The notes beneath the pieces are model-generated. The model was not told the origin of the DNA. It saw nothing but the letters and a program-made list of their open reading frames with translations, and did not search any database. Of a stretch of 16,053 bases of DNA, positions 6,739 through 14,936 are shown piece after piece. Numbering within the stretch: position 1 is the first letter of the stretch; each line of letters opens with the position of its first letter. Position numbers and translations under genes: made by a program. The stretch comes from Deltaproteobacteria bacterium UBA7527 (GTDB lineage Bacteria > Desulfobacterota > Syntrophorhabdia > Syntrophorhabdales > Syntrophorhabdaceae), in contig DLMV01000031.1 in NCBI GenBank assembly GCA_002478225.1, positions 17,517-33,569 of the forward strand. The letters run 5' to 3'.

Positions 6739-7607
6739 ACCCGCTCCTCAATCTCTTTCGATTTGCCGAATATGCCCGAAGGCCTGACCAGGAGAATCCC
6801 AAGCATGCATGCCAGAGGAACAACGGACGTGAGCGCTGAGGAGATGTACATGGATGTAAGCACCTCGATGTAGCCGATGATGAAGGCCGCAACAAGCACC
6901 CCGAGCGTGCTTTCGAGCCCGCCGATAATACAGACGGCCAACGCTTTTATGAGTATGTCATACCCTTCGTCCACCGAGATAACGCCGAGTGGCAAGATGA
7001 GAACTGCGGAAAGGGCACACATTACTGAACCCATGGCCAGGCTCAGCATGGAAACCAGGTCAGGGTTGATGCCCACCGATAAAGCTGTATGTTCCTGTTG
7101 GGCAACACCCCTAAAGGCGAGCCCCATTTTTGTATGGTGAACGAAGAAATGGAGGAGTATGAGCAGGAGGGCACCAGCACAAACGATGATAATCCTCTGT
7201 ATGCCAACGCCGACACCAAGGATGTCGACAGAGCCGTCCATGAACACGGGGTTTCTGAATTCATAACCAAACACCCCGAGTCCCCTCAGAAGCTCAAGGA
7301 TCACGATCCCCAGTGAAAGCGTTGCGATGACCTCGGAAAGCTCGAGGCCCCTCAGGCGAATAAGGATGACCTTGTACATGAGGGCCCCGAGCGCTCCGAT
7401 GATAATTATCGAAAGGCCTGCCGAAAGGAAGTAGGGCATGCCCAGCTTAATAAGGCCGTACCAAGTGAAAATTCCTCCCAGTATATAAAACCCGCCGTGG
7501 GAAAAATTAGCGACCCTGCTGATACCGAATGTTATGCTGAACCCCAGTGCGACCATCGCCAGGATCACGCTGTTGATAAACCCGTAGACGAGTACGCTTA
7601 GAAGCAC
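6735..7607 (-). CDS. livH: ABC importer permease, LivH type
   Basis: This 290-residue multi-helix inner-membrane protein is the second channel half. The N-terminal block LGFSITFGISRVANFSHGGF (21-40) is the LivH hallmark, with VANFSHGGFY as the usual 'xNFAHGEFY' motif. IIGGLESTLGVLVAAFIIGY near residues 229-248 is the coupling-helix region. The start codon is GTG at 7607, with AGGAGGAG a few bases before it; the gap to the binding-protein gene is nine bases. It is complete and of typical length. Confidence 0.9.
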   Translation of the reverse strand: MLLSVLVYGFINSVILAMVALGFSITFGISRVANFSHGGFYILGGIFTWYGLIKLGMPYFLSAGLSIIIIGALGALMYKVILIRLRGLELSEVIATLSLGIVILELLRGLGVFGYEFRNPVFMDGSVDILGVGVGIQRIIIVCAGALLLILLHFFVHHTKMGLAFRGVAQQEHTALSVGINPDLVSMLSLAMGSVMCALSAVLILPLGVISVDEGYDILIKALAVCIIGGLESTLGVLVAAFIIGYIEVLTSMYISSALTSVVPLACMLGILLVRPSGIFGKSKEIEERV

Positions 7608-7616
7608 GTTCTCCTC

Positions 7617-8885
7617 CTATTGCATCGATGCGGGTTTCTCAATCACTCCCTCTGCAACGCTGTCAGGATATATGGGGACCCTTTTCCCGCCTTTCTTCCA
7701 CTGATACACCACGGAGATCGCGTCAACTTTCGGGTCATCGCCGAACACATACTGATGGTCCTTGAAATGGATCCTGCCGGTGGCCCCCACCATGTTTGTT
7801 TTTTCAAGTTCTATGGCAATCTTGTCTGGGTCAAGCGATCCTGCCCTCTCGATTGCGCCCACCATGGCGTAGACGCCGTCATAGTCAACAGCAGGCTTGT
7901 GGCCAACCTGCATCTCTCCCCATCTTTTTGCGTAGGCCTCGTAGAATTTTTTTGCTGGCGGATACTTGCTGAGCGGGAGGTTTCCTCCGTCAAAGACTAT
8001 ATTGATGACGCCTTCAATCTTCTCTCCGAAGGTTTTCCACGCGTTGGAGCCCATAAGGGGCGAGATAAACCCTGCAAAGACGGCGGGGACCTTCATGTCC
8101 TTCCACTGCTGCACGAGGATACCGCTCTGGGGCATGTCAAAAATGGGGAAGACAACCTGGACACCGGCATTCTTTGCCTTTATCAGGGTACTGGAAAAAT
8201 CCGAGGCGCCGGTGGGATACTTGTCGAATCCTACCACTTCCCAGCCGTTGTTCTTATACCACGCATTCATGCCGTTGGCGATCCCAACCGCCCAGATGGC
8301 ATCCTGCACCACGATGTATGCCTTCTTGAACCCGAACTCCTTGTTCATTTTCTCCATTACCTTTCCAAGTCCGGCGACCACGTACTTTCCGTCAAACATC
8401 CTGAAGCAGTGTCTGTACTTTTCAGGATTCGATTTATACTGGTCTACGAACTTGGATGCCACGGCATTGTTGATGCTCGGGATCTTGTACTGTGCATACA
8501 GATCCATTGCGGCAAGGAGCACCTCGGACCTCGTCGGCCCCTGGATAATTACGTGTGGTTTCTTTTCAAGAATAAGCTTCTCATTAGCCAGCAATGCATC
8601 AGCAAGCGGTACGCCCGGTTCCATGTCCCTTGTTTCGATTGATTCGATCTTCAGCATTTTCTTTTCGTTACCTACTTTGACCCCGCCTTTTGCGTTGATC
8701 TCCTCAACCGCCAGCGTGATGGCCTTCAACCCCTCTGCCGCTTCGATCGATTTGAATGAACTCGGAACGCCGATGATGATCGGCGCCCCCTTTTCTGCAG
8801 GCGCAGCAAAGGCCGCCTGCGATGCTATGAAAAGAAAAGCAACCAGTAGCATCACGGTTTTAGATAAAATCTTCGATATTGCCAT
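7617..8885 (-). CDS. livK: Periplasmic substrate-binding protein of the Liv-type importer
   Basis: This 422-residue solute-binding protein is of the type I periplasmic fold (Peripla_BP_6/LivK family). It begins with a clear signal peptide (basic MAISKILSK, hydrophobic core VMLLVAFLF, and AFA-A as probable cleavage near residue 27). There is no lipobox cysteine, so it is probably soluble in the periplasm. Mature-domain features include IIIGVPSSFKSIEAAEGLKA at the start of the first lobe, FPIFDMPQSGILVQQW in the second, and the conserved DYDGVYAM near the C-terminus. I start at 8885, preceded by AAAGGAGGGG, and not at the longer in-frame ATG at 8933 that overlaps the regulator. The ligand is unknown. 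The downstream CoA ligase favours an acid, and only binding assays or close homologues would settle it. Confidence 0.88.
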   Translation of the reverse strand: MAISKILSKTVMLLVAFLFIASQAAFAAPAEKGAPIIIGVPSSFKSIEAAEGLKAITLAVEEINAKGGVKVGNEKKMLKIESIETRDMEPGVPLADALLANEKLILEKKPHVIIQGPTRSEVLLAAMDLYAQYKIPSINNAVASKFVDQYKSNPEKYRHCFRMFDGKYVVAGLGKVMEKMNKEFGFKKAYIVVQDAIWAVGIANGMNAWYKNNGWEVVGFDKYPTGASDFSSTLIKAKNAGVQVVFPIFDMPQSGILVQQWKDMKVPAVFAGFISPLMGSNAWKTFGEKIEGVINIVFDGGNLPLSKYPPAKKFYEAYAKRWGEMQVGHKPAVDYDGVYAMVGAIERAGSLDPDKIAIELEKTNMVGATGRIHFKDHQYVFGDDPKVDAISVVYQWKKGGKRVPIYPDSVAEGVIEKPASMQ

Positions 8886-8911
8886 AGCCCCTCCTTTGTT
8901 AAGTTTTTTGT

Positions 8912-8933
8912 ATGACCCAGATCCCTGTGTCAT
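8912..8933. promoter_or_regulatory. 22-bp palindrome between the regulator and the binding-protein gene
   Basis: The pattern is ATGAC-N-CAG-N4-CTG-N-GTCAT, with 16 of 22 positions symmetric. It spans the stop codon of the XRE-cupin gene and ends 26 bases before the livK ATG. As RNA it folds into a stem of 5+3 pairs with one mismatch and a GGAU loop, without a following U-tract. It could be an operator for the adjacent regulator or an intercistronic hairpin that sets the high expression usual for binding proteins. Confidence 0.4.
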
Positions 8934-9454
8934 GGAACCTGTCTTAAATAAAAGTTTATGAACTCCATCTGCTCCAGCGCCTCTACCGCATGCGGTCTCT
9001 CTGCGTCGAAGCAGACGATATCACCTGCCTCCATCTCATAGATGCGGTTCTCATATGTATGCCGGCATTTACCCTTTAAAATGTATGATATCTCGAGGCC
9101 TTCGTTCTTATGCAGATCAATACGTTTGTTTTTATCTAATTTTCCGCGACTGACAGATATTTTGTCGTTTATAAGACCTTTGGGGACGAGCAGCTTGAGT
9201 GTCAGCGTGGAAGATTCTATCTCCGGTTGGTCGGCTTTTTTTATGAGCTGTATCCCTATCTCCTTGTCAAAGAAACCTGCGATCGGGTATTTCAGGCAGT
9301 AAGCGATCTCGGACAGAACCGCCACCGACGGGCTTACTTCCCCGGTTTCGATCCTCTGGATGGTAAGATAGCTAACCCCAACCTGCCTGGCAAGCTCTTT
9401 CATGCTCATGCCTTTTTTCTTTCTGATGTGCCTAATCCTGTTCCCTACTTCCAT
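8930..9454 (-). CDS. XRE-family regulator with C-terminal cupin sensor domain
   Basis: This 174-residue transcription factor has an N-terminal HTH_3 domain (IRHIRKKKGMSMKELARQVG at 7-26, recognition helix about 28-36 ending in RIETGEVSPS) and a C-terminal cupin_2 domain from about 95 to 172. Cupin motif 1 is around H115/E121 with G128, and motif 2 is AGDIVCFDAERPH, residues 143-155, just before HAVE. Members of this architecture usually repress or activate a neighbouring catabolic or transport operon in response to a small ligand bound by the cupin. It heads the operon and is 44 bases upstream of livK, so it probably controls the importer and ligase and may control itself. No Shine-Dalgarno sequence precedes the ATG. 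The promoter sits so close that the mRNA is probably leaderless. Confidence 0.87.
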   Translation of the reverse strand: MEVGNRIRHIRKKKGMSMKELARQVGVSYLTIQRIETGEVSPSVAVLSEIAYCLKYPIAGFFDKEIGIQLIKKADQPEIESSTLTLKLLVPKGLINDKISVSRGKLDKNKRIDLHKNEGLEISYILKGKCRHTYENRIYEMEAGDIVCFDAERPHAVEALEQMEFINFYLRQVP

Positions 9455-9460
9455 GAAGAA

Positions 9461-9488
9461 ATTGTATCAATAAATGAATATTTGTCAA
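9461..9488 (-). promoter_or_regulatory. Strong sigma70-like promoter giving a probably leaderless mRNA
   Basis: Minus-strand TTGACA (9488-9483) and TACAAT (9466-9461) are separated by 16 bases. Only six bases separate the -10 from the ATG at 9454, so transcription should start at or next to the start codon. An 11-bp symmetric element, ATTG-TAT-CAAT (9461-9471), overlaps the -10 and could be an autoregulatory site. The rest of the 85-base gap (9455-9539) is AT-rich, and I see no terminator for the upstream operon. Confidence 0.7.
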
Positions 9489-9539
9489 GAATAATGTTTA
9501 CTTTTGTATATATTTTTTGAGAGATGGTTTTCTGATGGA

Positions 9540-10277
9540 TTATGCCGCGGACAGACCTTCTACGATCGCCGGCAATATGTCGCCTGACTTCCCGAAGAGC
9601 GAAACATCCGCCACGTGGGTTATGGGTGTGGGCTCAAGGTTCACTTCAATGACAAAACCGCCGTTGCTTTTCACCGTCTCCGGAAATGACGCCACAGGAT
9701 AGACGACCCCCGAAGTGCCGACGACCATCAGGGTATCGCACAGGCTCATTGCATTATACGACATCTGCAGTGCATCTGATGGAATGGACTCCCCGAACCA
9801 GACAACATCGGGCCGCAGCATTTCCCCGCATTCGCAGCGCGGAGGGATCGATCGCAGGGGAACGTCCATAAGCATCATCGTCCTGCCGTCGCGGGAGCAC
9901 CTCACCCTCCATAGGTTCCCATGGATCTCGATGATGTTCTTGATCCCTGTCCTCCCGTGGAGACCATCCACGTTCTGCGTTATAAGAAAAAAACCCGTGA
10001 ATATCTCTTCAAGCCTCTTTATGGCGTGGTGTCCCGGGTTCGGCTCTGCCTTCCCAATGATCCCCCGTCTCCAGTCGTACCACTTCCATACCGTTACAGG
10101 ATCACGCTCGAACGCCCACGGGGTAGCAAGCTCCTCTGCCCTGTAGTTCTGCCATAGTCCGTCATTTCCCCTGAATGTGGGAATGCCGCTCTCCGCAGAG
10201 ATCCCGGCGCCCGTTATAACGAGAAGGGATTTCGTATCGCGCAGCCGCTCAATTGTCCTTTTGGTATCGCTATTCAC
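9540..10277 (-). CDS. cobB: NAD-dependent protein deacylase, sirtuin CobB/SIRT5 type
   Basis: This 245-residue Sir2 enzyme removes acyl groups from lysine, using NAD and releasing nicotinamide and O-acyl-ADP-ribose. NAD-binding GAGISAESGIPTFRG is at 23-37, TQNVDGLH at 100-107, and the catalytic H119 is in EIHG. Y67 and R70 form the YxxR pair that in class III sirtuins accommodates succinyl- or malonyl-lysine, so acidic acyl removal is likely as well as deacetylation. Cysteines C127, C148 and C150 fit the reduced zinc-site pattern of CobB. VVWFGE and GTSGVVYPVA are also CobB-like. The start is GTG at 10277 after GGGAGG, overlapping the DUF2520 gene by 8 bases. It is the last gene of its operon. 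Substrates may include proteins acylated by reactive acyl-CoA thioesters, which is inference. Confidence 0.92.
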   Translation of the reverse strand: MNSDTKRTIERLRDTKSLLVITGAGISAESGIPTFRGNDGLWQNYRAEELATPWAFERDPVTVWKWYDWRRGIIGKAEPNPGHHAIKRLEEIFTGFFLITQNVDGLHGRTGIKNIIEIHGNLWRVRCSRDGRTMMLMDVPLRSIPPRCECGEMLRPDVVWFGESIPSDALQMSYNAMSLCDTLMVVGTSGVVYPVASFPETVKSNGGFVIEVNLEPTPITHVADVSLFGKSGDILPAIVEGLSAA

Positions 10278-11136
10278 CTGTTTTTCCTCCCAGAACAGAT
10301 CTTAGTCGCCGGATCGTCTCCTCGTCCAGCATCTTTCTCTCCTCGGCCATCCTCAGCGCAATCCCGGAGAGCACCTTGTAGACGTCCTTGTAATCTTCCA
10401 TGTCTTTCATGGCCAAAAGATGCGCCTCCACTGTTTTCAGGTCGCCCCTTATGACCGGTCCGGTCAGGGACATAAGCGGGCCCTTGTTCTCGATATTCTT
10501 CAGCGTCGCGCGGATGATCGGAAGGAACGGCTCCAGGTCTATATTAATAACGTCCATGATCTTTTCTCCTGCGTAATACAGCGCGCAGAGCAGGTTGCAG
10601 ACGAACACCGCCGAGAGGTGGTAGAGCACCTTGTCGTCGCTTCCTATCATCTGCACCCTGCAGCCGATCTTTTCGCCAATGGAGGTAAGCGTCTCTAATG
10701 CGCCTTCGTCGCCCTCGATGAAGATATACGTATCAGGGAGCACCGATATGGCGCTGTCGATATCAGGGAACGTCTGCAAAGGATGGAGAGAACCGAGCAA
10801 TGCGCCCTTTTCGTCAAGCGGTCTCAGGATCGATGACGGATCGGCGCCGCTTGTATGAAAGAACATCTTCCCGTCAAGCCTGCCCGTGCCCGCGTCTATT
10901 TCCCTCACGACATCTTTTATGACCCTGTCCTGCGTGGTGATGGCTATGACGTCGCAGTCCTTCACCACATCGAGGTTGTTCTTGGTATATGAAACATCTT
11001 CAGCGAGATATTGTCTTGCTGTATCAAGCGATGCATCCAGCACGTCCGAGACGGCACGAACGGCAATGCCGCTCTTCTTCATCATAAACCCGATCGACAC
11101 ACCGACCTTTCCTGCTCCTACGATCCCGACATTCAT
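10270..11136 (-). CDS. Rossmann-fold plus DUF2520 protein
   Basis: This 288-residue cytoplasmic protein has an N-terminal NAD(P)-binding Rossmann domain (GIVGAGKVG at 4-12; acidic D31 after the second strand suggests NAD preference) and a C-terminal helical DUF2520 domain. Conserved points are FHTSGA at 93-98, LGSLHPLQTF at 114-123 and YHLSAVFVCN at 172-181. This is the standard architecture of a widespread family related in fold to 6-phosphogluconate/ketopantoate-type dehydrogenases, but no substrate is established as far as I know. The ATG overlaps the AsmA-like gene stop by four bases, and the 3' end overlaps the sirtuin gene. Membership in an envelope-gene operon does not by itself define the role. 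Family call firm, function unknown. Confidence 0.85.
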   Translation of the reverse strand: MNVGIVGAGKVGVSIGFMMKKSGIAVRAVSDVLDASLDTARQYLAEDVSYTKNNLDVVKDCDVIAITTQDRVIKDVVREIDAGTGRLDGKMFFHTSGADPSSILRPLDEKGALLGSLHPLQTFPDIDSAISVLPDTYIFIEGDEGALETLTSIGEKIGCRVQMIGSDDKVLYHLSAVFVCNLLCALYYAGEKIMDVINIDLEPFLPIIRATLKNIENKGPLMSLTGPVIRGDLKTVEAHLLAMKDMEDYKDVYKVLSGIALRMAEERKMLDEETIRRLRSVLGGKTGE

Positions 11137-14100
11137 CGGTCAAAGACCTCCACCGGCAAAAAAAGCATGTTTCTCAGGATCTCCAGGGTCTTTCCGCCTA
11201 TGGTGTTCGTGAAGCTGACCTTTACTGCAGGATCATCGATGGGACCGGAAACGTTGCAGGCCATATAGAGAAAACCGCCGCCTTTTCTTTTCAGTATGTT
11301 CCGTACAATAGGTATCTTGTCAATCGTCCTGTCGAGGGTAATAAGGGGCGCTATCTGCAGGCCGGCATCTATCTCTCCGGTGTTGAAATTCAGGTTCCCC
11401 TTCCCGGTAACAACCATGGACGGGCTGTCGATGAGGAAGTTGTCCGTTTGGAAGACACCGTCAGTAACGACAAACGCGGCACCCATCTTTTTGTACGCGA
11501 GACCGTCCTTTGCAAGATCAACCTTTCCTCTTAAAAGATCATAGATATTCAATACACCGAAGGTCTTGGCAAGGAGGTTCCATCGTTTTATCACCCCATC
11601 CCTGCTGTATAATGTAATATTGCCGTCCGCCTTTGAGATCAGAGCCTTCAATGTGTCGCCTACTCCGCTTAGGTTCCCGTAGATATATGCGTTGCCGTCG
11701 ATCTCCTGGTTCTTTGCACCGAAGGTTTGCAGAAAATGCCCGCTTTGGACCCTGTTCAATCTGCCGTTGACGTATATGTGCGGCTTGTCGCCGGAAAGAT
11801 CCGCTATCCCATGTACGTCGATCTGTCCACCTAAGGTATTGGCCCTGAGCCTTGCAACGCTTATCTTCCTGTCGCTTAACACGCCGCTTACCTCCAGGTC
11901 CTCAGCCTTGACGCTTGAACCTTCCACGGTCTTTGCCTTGATCGATATATCACCGGTCATGTTGGCGATAATGCTGTCTTTGCGGATCACAGGGATCTTC
12001 CCTTCATACTCATCCCGGAAATCACGGGGATTGAAATAATTCATATCGATTGACAGGGAAAATTGCGGCGCCTGACGGCCCTTCACGTGAAACTCGCCCT
12101 TCCGGACGGCGCTTTTGCCGCAGGCGAAGCTGTTTAAGACGATATCAAATGCATCACCCTTGAAATCAGCGATGAGGTCAATGTTACGCAACGGCCTTTT
12201 CAGCCAGGGCAGCCTCAAGAACCCGTTGCGCACCCTCATACGCCCGACCACATGGGGAAATTGTTTAAGAGGAAAGCTCAGGTCCCACACGGACATTTTC
12301 AGCGTTATGTCGCCCCGCGCTGTCTTCTCATCAAAAAAAAAGATATGGGCAATCTTTGCGACGTTATCAACATCCAACGCAACATCCATGGACATCTTCC
12401 TGCTGCCCTCGATCTTTCCTTTCAGGTCAAGGCTTATATTATCAAGGGTGTACCGGAGATCGTGAACATAGACGTCCTTTCCCTTCGCGGCAATTTCAAA
12501 ACGCGCTCTATTTTGTATGCCTCTTTCCTTCTTCATATAGCCGAGAAGTTCGAAATAGACATCGTCCATGTCCGCACTGCCGCTGACGTTCCAGGCACCA
12601 TCCTCCAGACGCAGGTCCAGATCAAGGCCCATCAGGCCCGATGTGTCAATGGATCTTTTTATAAGAGGCCTCAGGTGCTCTGTTTCTATGCTGCCTTTTA
12701 TTAAAAGACTGGAAGATCTCCTTTTCCATTTCCCTTTGATCGTTATGTTCGTATTGTCCCTGCTTATTATCAGGGGGTCGAGGGTAACCTCGTCATTCAC
12801 AAAGCTGTATGAACCCGAAGCAGACACTGAAACCTTTTTCCATTGAACATCCGCCTTCCTCAATTTGCCTGCCCCGGAGACCCTGTACCCTGTGTCCCCT
12901 TTCCCGGAGATCTCCATCGAGCCATCTGTCACCCCGTCTGTGAACTGAAGATCGCCCAGGTCTAAAAACGGCAGTATATCGCGCAGGTTCACCGAATACT
13001 TTCCTTTTGCTGTGATGCTTTTGTCCTTTGATATGGCGCCCTGAAAGTCATACAATCTGCTGTTCCTTGCAAATCCGCTCATATTGGAGAAGCTCATCGC
13101 CTGTTCCCGGAGCAACAAAAGACCTTCTATTCCCCGGAAATCAAAAGTTTTATAGGTTATCGCAACGTCCTTCAACTCGAGTTCGGCATATGCATCCTTT
13201 CCCCTGATCCATGAAAGTTTTCGGATCTTTGCCCTGCCGTTGCGGACCAAATCCCATATGTCCTTGTCTATGGCTTTCGGACCGATCTGTTCCTTGTATA
13301 CCTCGACGTTGAGGAAACCGGATGAAAGATCAACCTCGTTGATATCATAATGCTCAAACCTGAGGGTAACCGTAAAGGGCGTGTTCCTGTAAAGGACGTT
13401 CTCCGTCTTGATCTCCATCACATTCCCCGCGATGGTCGCCGATACGTCCCCCTTCAGTTCCTGCACATAGACCGGTTTTTTCAGGTATTGCTCGTACAGC
13501 TCAAAATCTTTGATGGCGAACTGTCCGTTCAGTGTTAGCCTTTTGTTGTGAACGGTGAAGTTCCCGCTTCCGTCGACCTTTCCTCCCGGGTTGACGTCAA
13601 GCTTTGCAAGGTCAAATCTGTGGACATTCACCGTGCCCTTGATATCAAACTGTTTTGATCTGTATGTCCCTTCGCCTGAGATGTTGATACTGCCGAAATA
13701 GTCGCTGGATCCGATATCGGCCCTGAAGGTAAACGGCTTCCCGATATTCATCTTTTCGAAAACGATCTCGGAGACGGAAAATCTTTTCTTGTTATACGCC
13801 ACCATGCCATTTTTTATCTCGATCAATTCCGCCGGAAATGGCGAAAAACCTTTTCTTTCTTTTAAACTGGAGACCGTTACATCAAAATCGGATATTGCCA
13901 CGGACTTGAAATAGACGCCTTGCGTTGCGTCCATAGAGATCTTCCAGTCTTTGACGCTTCCTTCTATGCTGCCCTTGATGGCAATGTTCTGAAGATGAAG
14001 ACTGATAATGCCCTTCTGGTAGCCAAGCTTCGCTTCGGCTACATGGACCGTGCTGTTCAGAACCCTCCCCAGCGCATATGCGCTCAATGAAGGCAGGCTG

Positions 14101-14171
14101 AATCTGACAAGCAGGAAAACAACGATGCACAGAAAAAAGAGTGTGGAAAGTATGTATGAAGCCTTTTTCAT
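11133..14171 (-). CDS. AsmA-like envelope protein (AsmA/YhdP/TamB superfamily)
   Basis: This 1012-residue protein has one N-terminal membrane helix (about residues 5-27, ILSTLFFLCIVVFLLVRF) and a very long periplasmic part of repeating beta-strand segments, rich in patterns such as 'xGxxxIxGxGxY' and 'DLxGKIEG'. The C-terminal 170 residues (DGNITLYSRDGVI..., FQTDNFLIDSPSMVVTGKG, GEIDAGLQIAPL, VSGPIDDPAVKV) match the AsmA-like C-terminal region. Superfamily members form groove-shaped bridges that carry phospholipid between the inner and outer membranes in Gram-negative cells, so a role in envelope lipid homeostasis is likely. It overlaps both neighbours by four bases (ATGA). YhdP is about 1270 residues and AsmA about 620, so this is a distinct mid-length member, and I do not assign a gene symbol. 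Confidence 0.8.
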   Translation of the reverse strand: MKKASYILSTLFFLCIVVFLLVRFSLPSLSAYALGRVLNSTVHVAEAKLGYQKGIISLHLQNIAIKGSIEGSVKDWKISMDATQGVYFKSVAISDFDVTVSSLKERKGFSPFPAELIEIKNGMVAYNKKRFSVSEIVFEKMNIGKPFTFRADIGSSDYFGSINISGEGTYRSKQFDIKGTVNVHRFDLAKLDVNPGGKVDGSGNFTVHNKRLTLNGQFAIKDFELYEQYLKKPVYVQELKGDVSATIAGNVMEIKTENVLYRNTPFTVTLRFEHYDINEVDLSSGFLNVEVYKEQIGPKAIDKDIWDLVRNGRAKIRKLSWIRGKDAYAELELKDVAITYKTFDFRGIEGLLLLREQAMSFSNMSGFARNSRLYDFQGAISKDKSITAKGKYSVNLRDILPFLDLGDLQFTDGVTDGSMEISGKGDTGYRVSGAGKLRKADVQWKKVSVSASGSYSFVNDEVTLDPLIISRDNTNITIKGKWKRRSSSLLIKGSIETEHLRPLIKRSIDTSGLMGLDLDLRLEDGAWNVSGSADMDDVYFELLGYMKKERGIQNRARFEIAAKGKDVYVHDLRYTLDNISLDLKGKIEGSRKMSMDVALDVDNVAKIAHIFFFDEKTARGDITLKMSVWDLSFPLKQFPHVVGRMRVRNGFLRLPWLKRPLRNIDLIADFKGDAFDIVLNSFACGKSAVRKGEFHVKGRQAPQFSLSIDMNYFNPRDFRDEYEGKIPVIRKDSIIANMTGDISIKAKTVEGSSVKAEDLEVSGVLSDRKISVARLRANTLGGQIDVHGIADLSGDKPHIYVNGRLNRVQSGHFLQTFGAKNQEIDGNAYIYGNLSGVGDTLKALISKADGNITLYSRDGVIKRWNLLAKTFGVLNIYDLLRGKVDLAKDGLAYKKMGAAFVVTDGVFQTDNFLIDSPSMVVTGKGNLNFNTGEIDAGLQIAPLITLDRTIDKIPIVRNILKRKGGGFLYMACNVSGPIDDPAVKVSFTNTIGGKTLEILRNMLFLPVEVFDR

Positions 14172-14887
14172 GAAGGTGTCCGTGCGAGAGCAAAAAACAG
14201 GACCTCTCCGGCATGGGACCGCAATAGCGTCTCAGCCGCTTCCCGTGCGGTATACCCGGTCGTGAAGAGATCGTCGACGAGGAGCACTTTTTTGCCCTTT
14301 ATTGTGCTTTTGTCCTGTACGGCAAAGACCCCCTTAACATTCTTTTTTCGCTCTTCCCTGGTGAGAGAGTACTGGTCCCTGGTATCTTTTTTCTTCAGCA
14401 ATACGGAATGCCCTATCTCCCGGCCTGATAGTTTCGCTATCTCTTCGGCAATAATGAATGATTGGTTGAATCCTCTCTCCTTCAACCTCTTCTCCGTAAC
14501 AGGCACAGGAACAATGCAATCAAATGCATCAGCAAATGACAGGATCTTTTCTTTTGATAAAAAGACCAGGCGCCTTCCAATGTCTTTTCGTCCGTTGAAT
14601 TTAAAGGCGTGCATTGCGTTCCTCAGCCTTCCTTCGAAATAAAAACCGTAATGGCCTCTCTCAAACCCTCTGTCTTCCCCGATGCAACCGCCACAGACAA
14701 TGCTCTTGCCGATCCATCTTCCGCAGACAGGGCACGATGATCCCTCATCGACAACCCTGAAAGACCCGATGCAATCCTTGCAGAGGGAGCTGCCTCGGTC
14801 GCCGCATCCCCCGCAGCGCAAGGGGTAAAAAATATCCAATACAGTTTTTAAGAGATCGTGCACCGTACCTGTCAGGCCTGATTGCAT
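14168..14887 (-). CDS. comF: ComF family phosphoribosyltransferase-like protein
   Basis: About 239 residues in length. The N-terminus has two zinc-finger-like cysteine groups (CGGCG and CKDC, then CPVCG and CGGC), followed by a type I phosphoribosyltransferase domain with FKFNGRKDIG, the strand FDCIVPVPV, ERGFNQS, and the PRPP loop VLLVDDLFTTGYT. ComF (GntX/YhgH in enterics) supports DNA uptake and the use of DNA as a nutrient in some bacteria, though its reaction is poorly defined. The start is uncertain. I prefer the ATG at 14887, which leads directly into HDLLKTVLDIFYPLRC. A longer frame from 14971 would overlap the TPR gene by 35 bases and add a non-conserved Pro/Cys-rich leader, and a GTG nine codons further in is also possible. 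It ends in a four-base overlap with the AsmA-like gene. Confidence 0.85.
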   Translation of the reverse strand: MQSGLTGTVHDLLKTVLDIFYPLRCGGCGDRGSSLCKDCIGSFRVVDEGSSCPVCGRWIGKSIVCGGCIGEDRGFERGHYGFYFEGRLRNAMHAFKFNGRKDIGRRLVFLSKEKILSFADAFDCIVPVPVTEKRLKERGFNQSFIIAEEIAKLSGREIGHSVLLKKKDTRDQYSLTREERKKNVKGVFAVQDKSTIKGKKVLLVDDLFTTGYTAREAAETLLRSHAGEVLFFALARTPS

Positions 14888-14936
14888 GCACAGAGACGGC
14901 GGTAGGAACAGACATCTGGCGCAAGGCCGCTGGTCA

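Noticed and set aside
7620..8642. A 340-codon plus-strand open frame
   Set aside because: It lies entirely antisense to the binding-protein gene, has no recognisable domain, and exists because of that gene's codon use. Other long plus-strand frames (5494-6345, 7966-8961) are rejected for the same reason.
9461..9471. ATTG/CAAT element shared between the regulator promoter and the palindrome at 2514-2533
   Set aside because: The shared half-site is only four to five bases and the spacings differ; chance is a sufficient explanation.
9540..10277. Sirtuin with a broken zinc site (CSRD instead of CxxC)
   Set aside because: E. coli CobB has the same pattern (CSQS followed later by CHCC), so this is normal for the subfamily.
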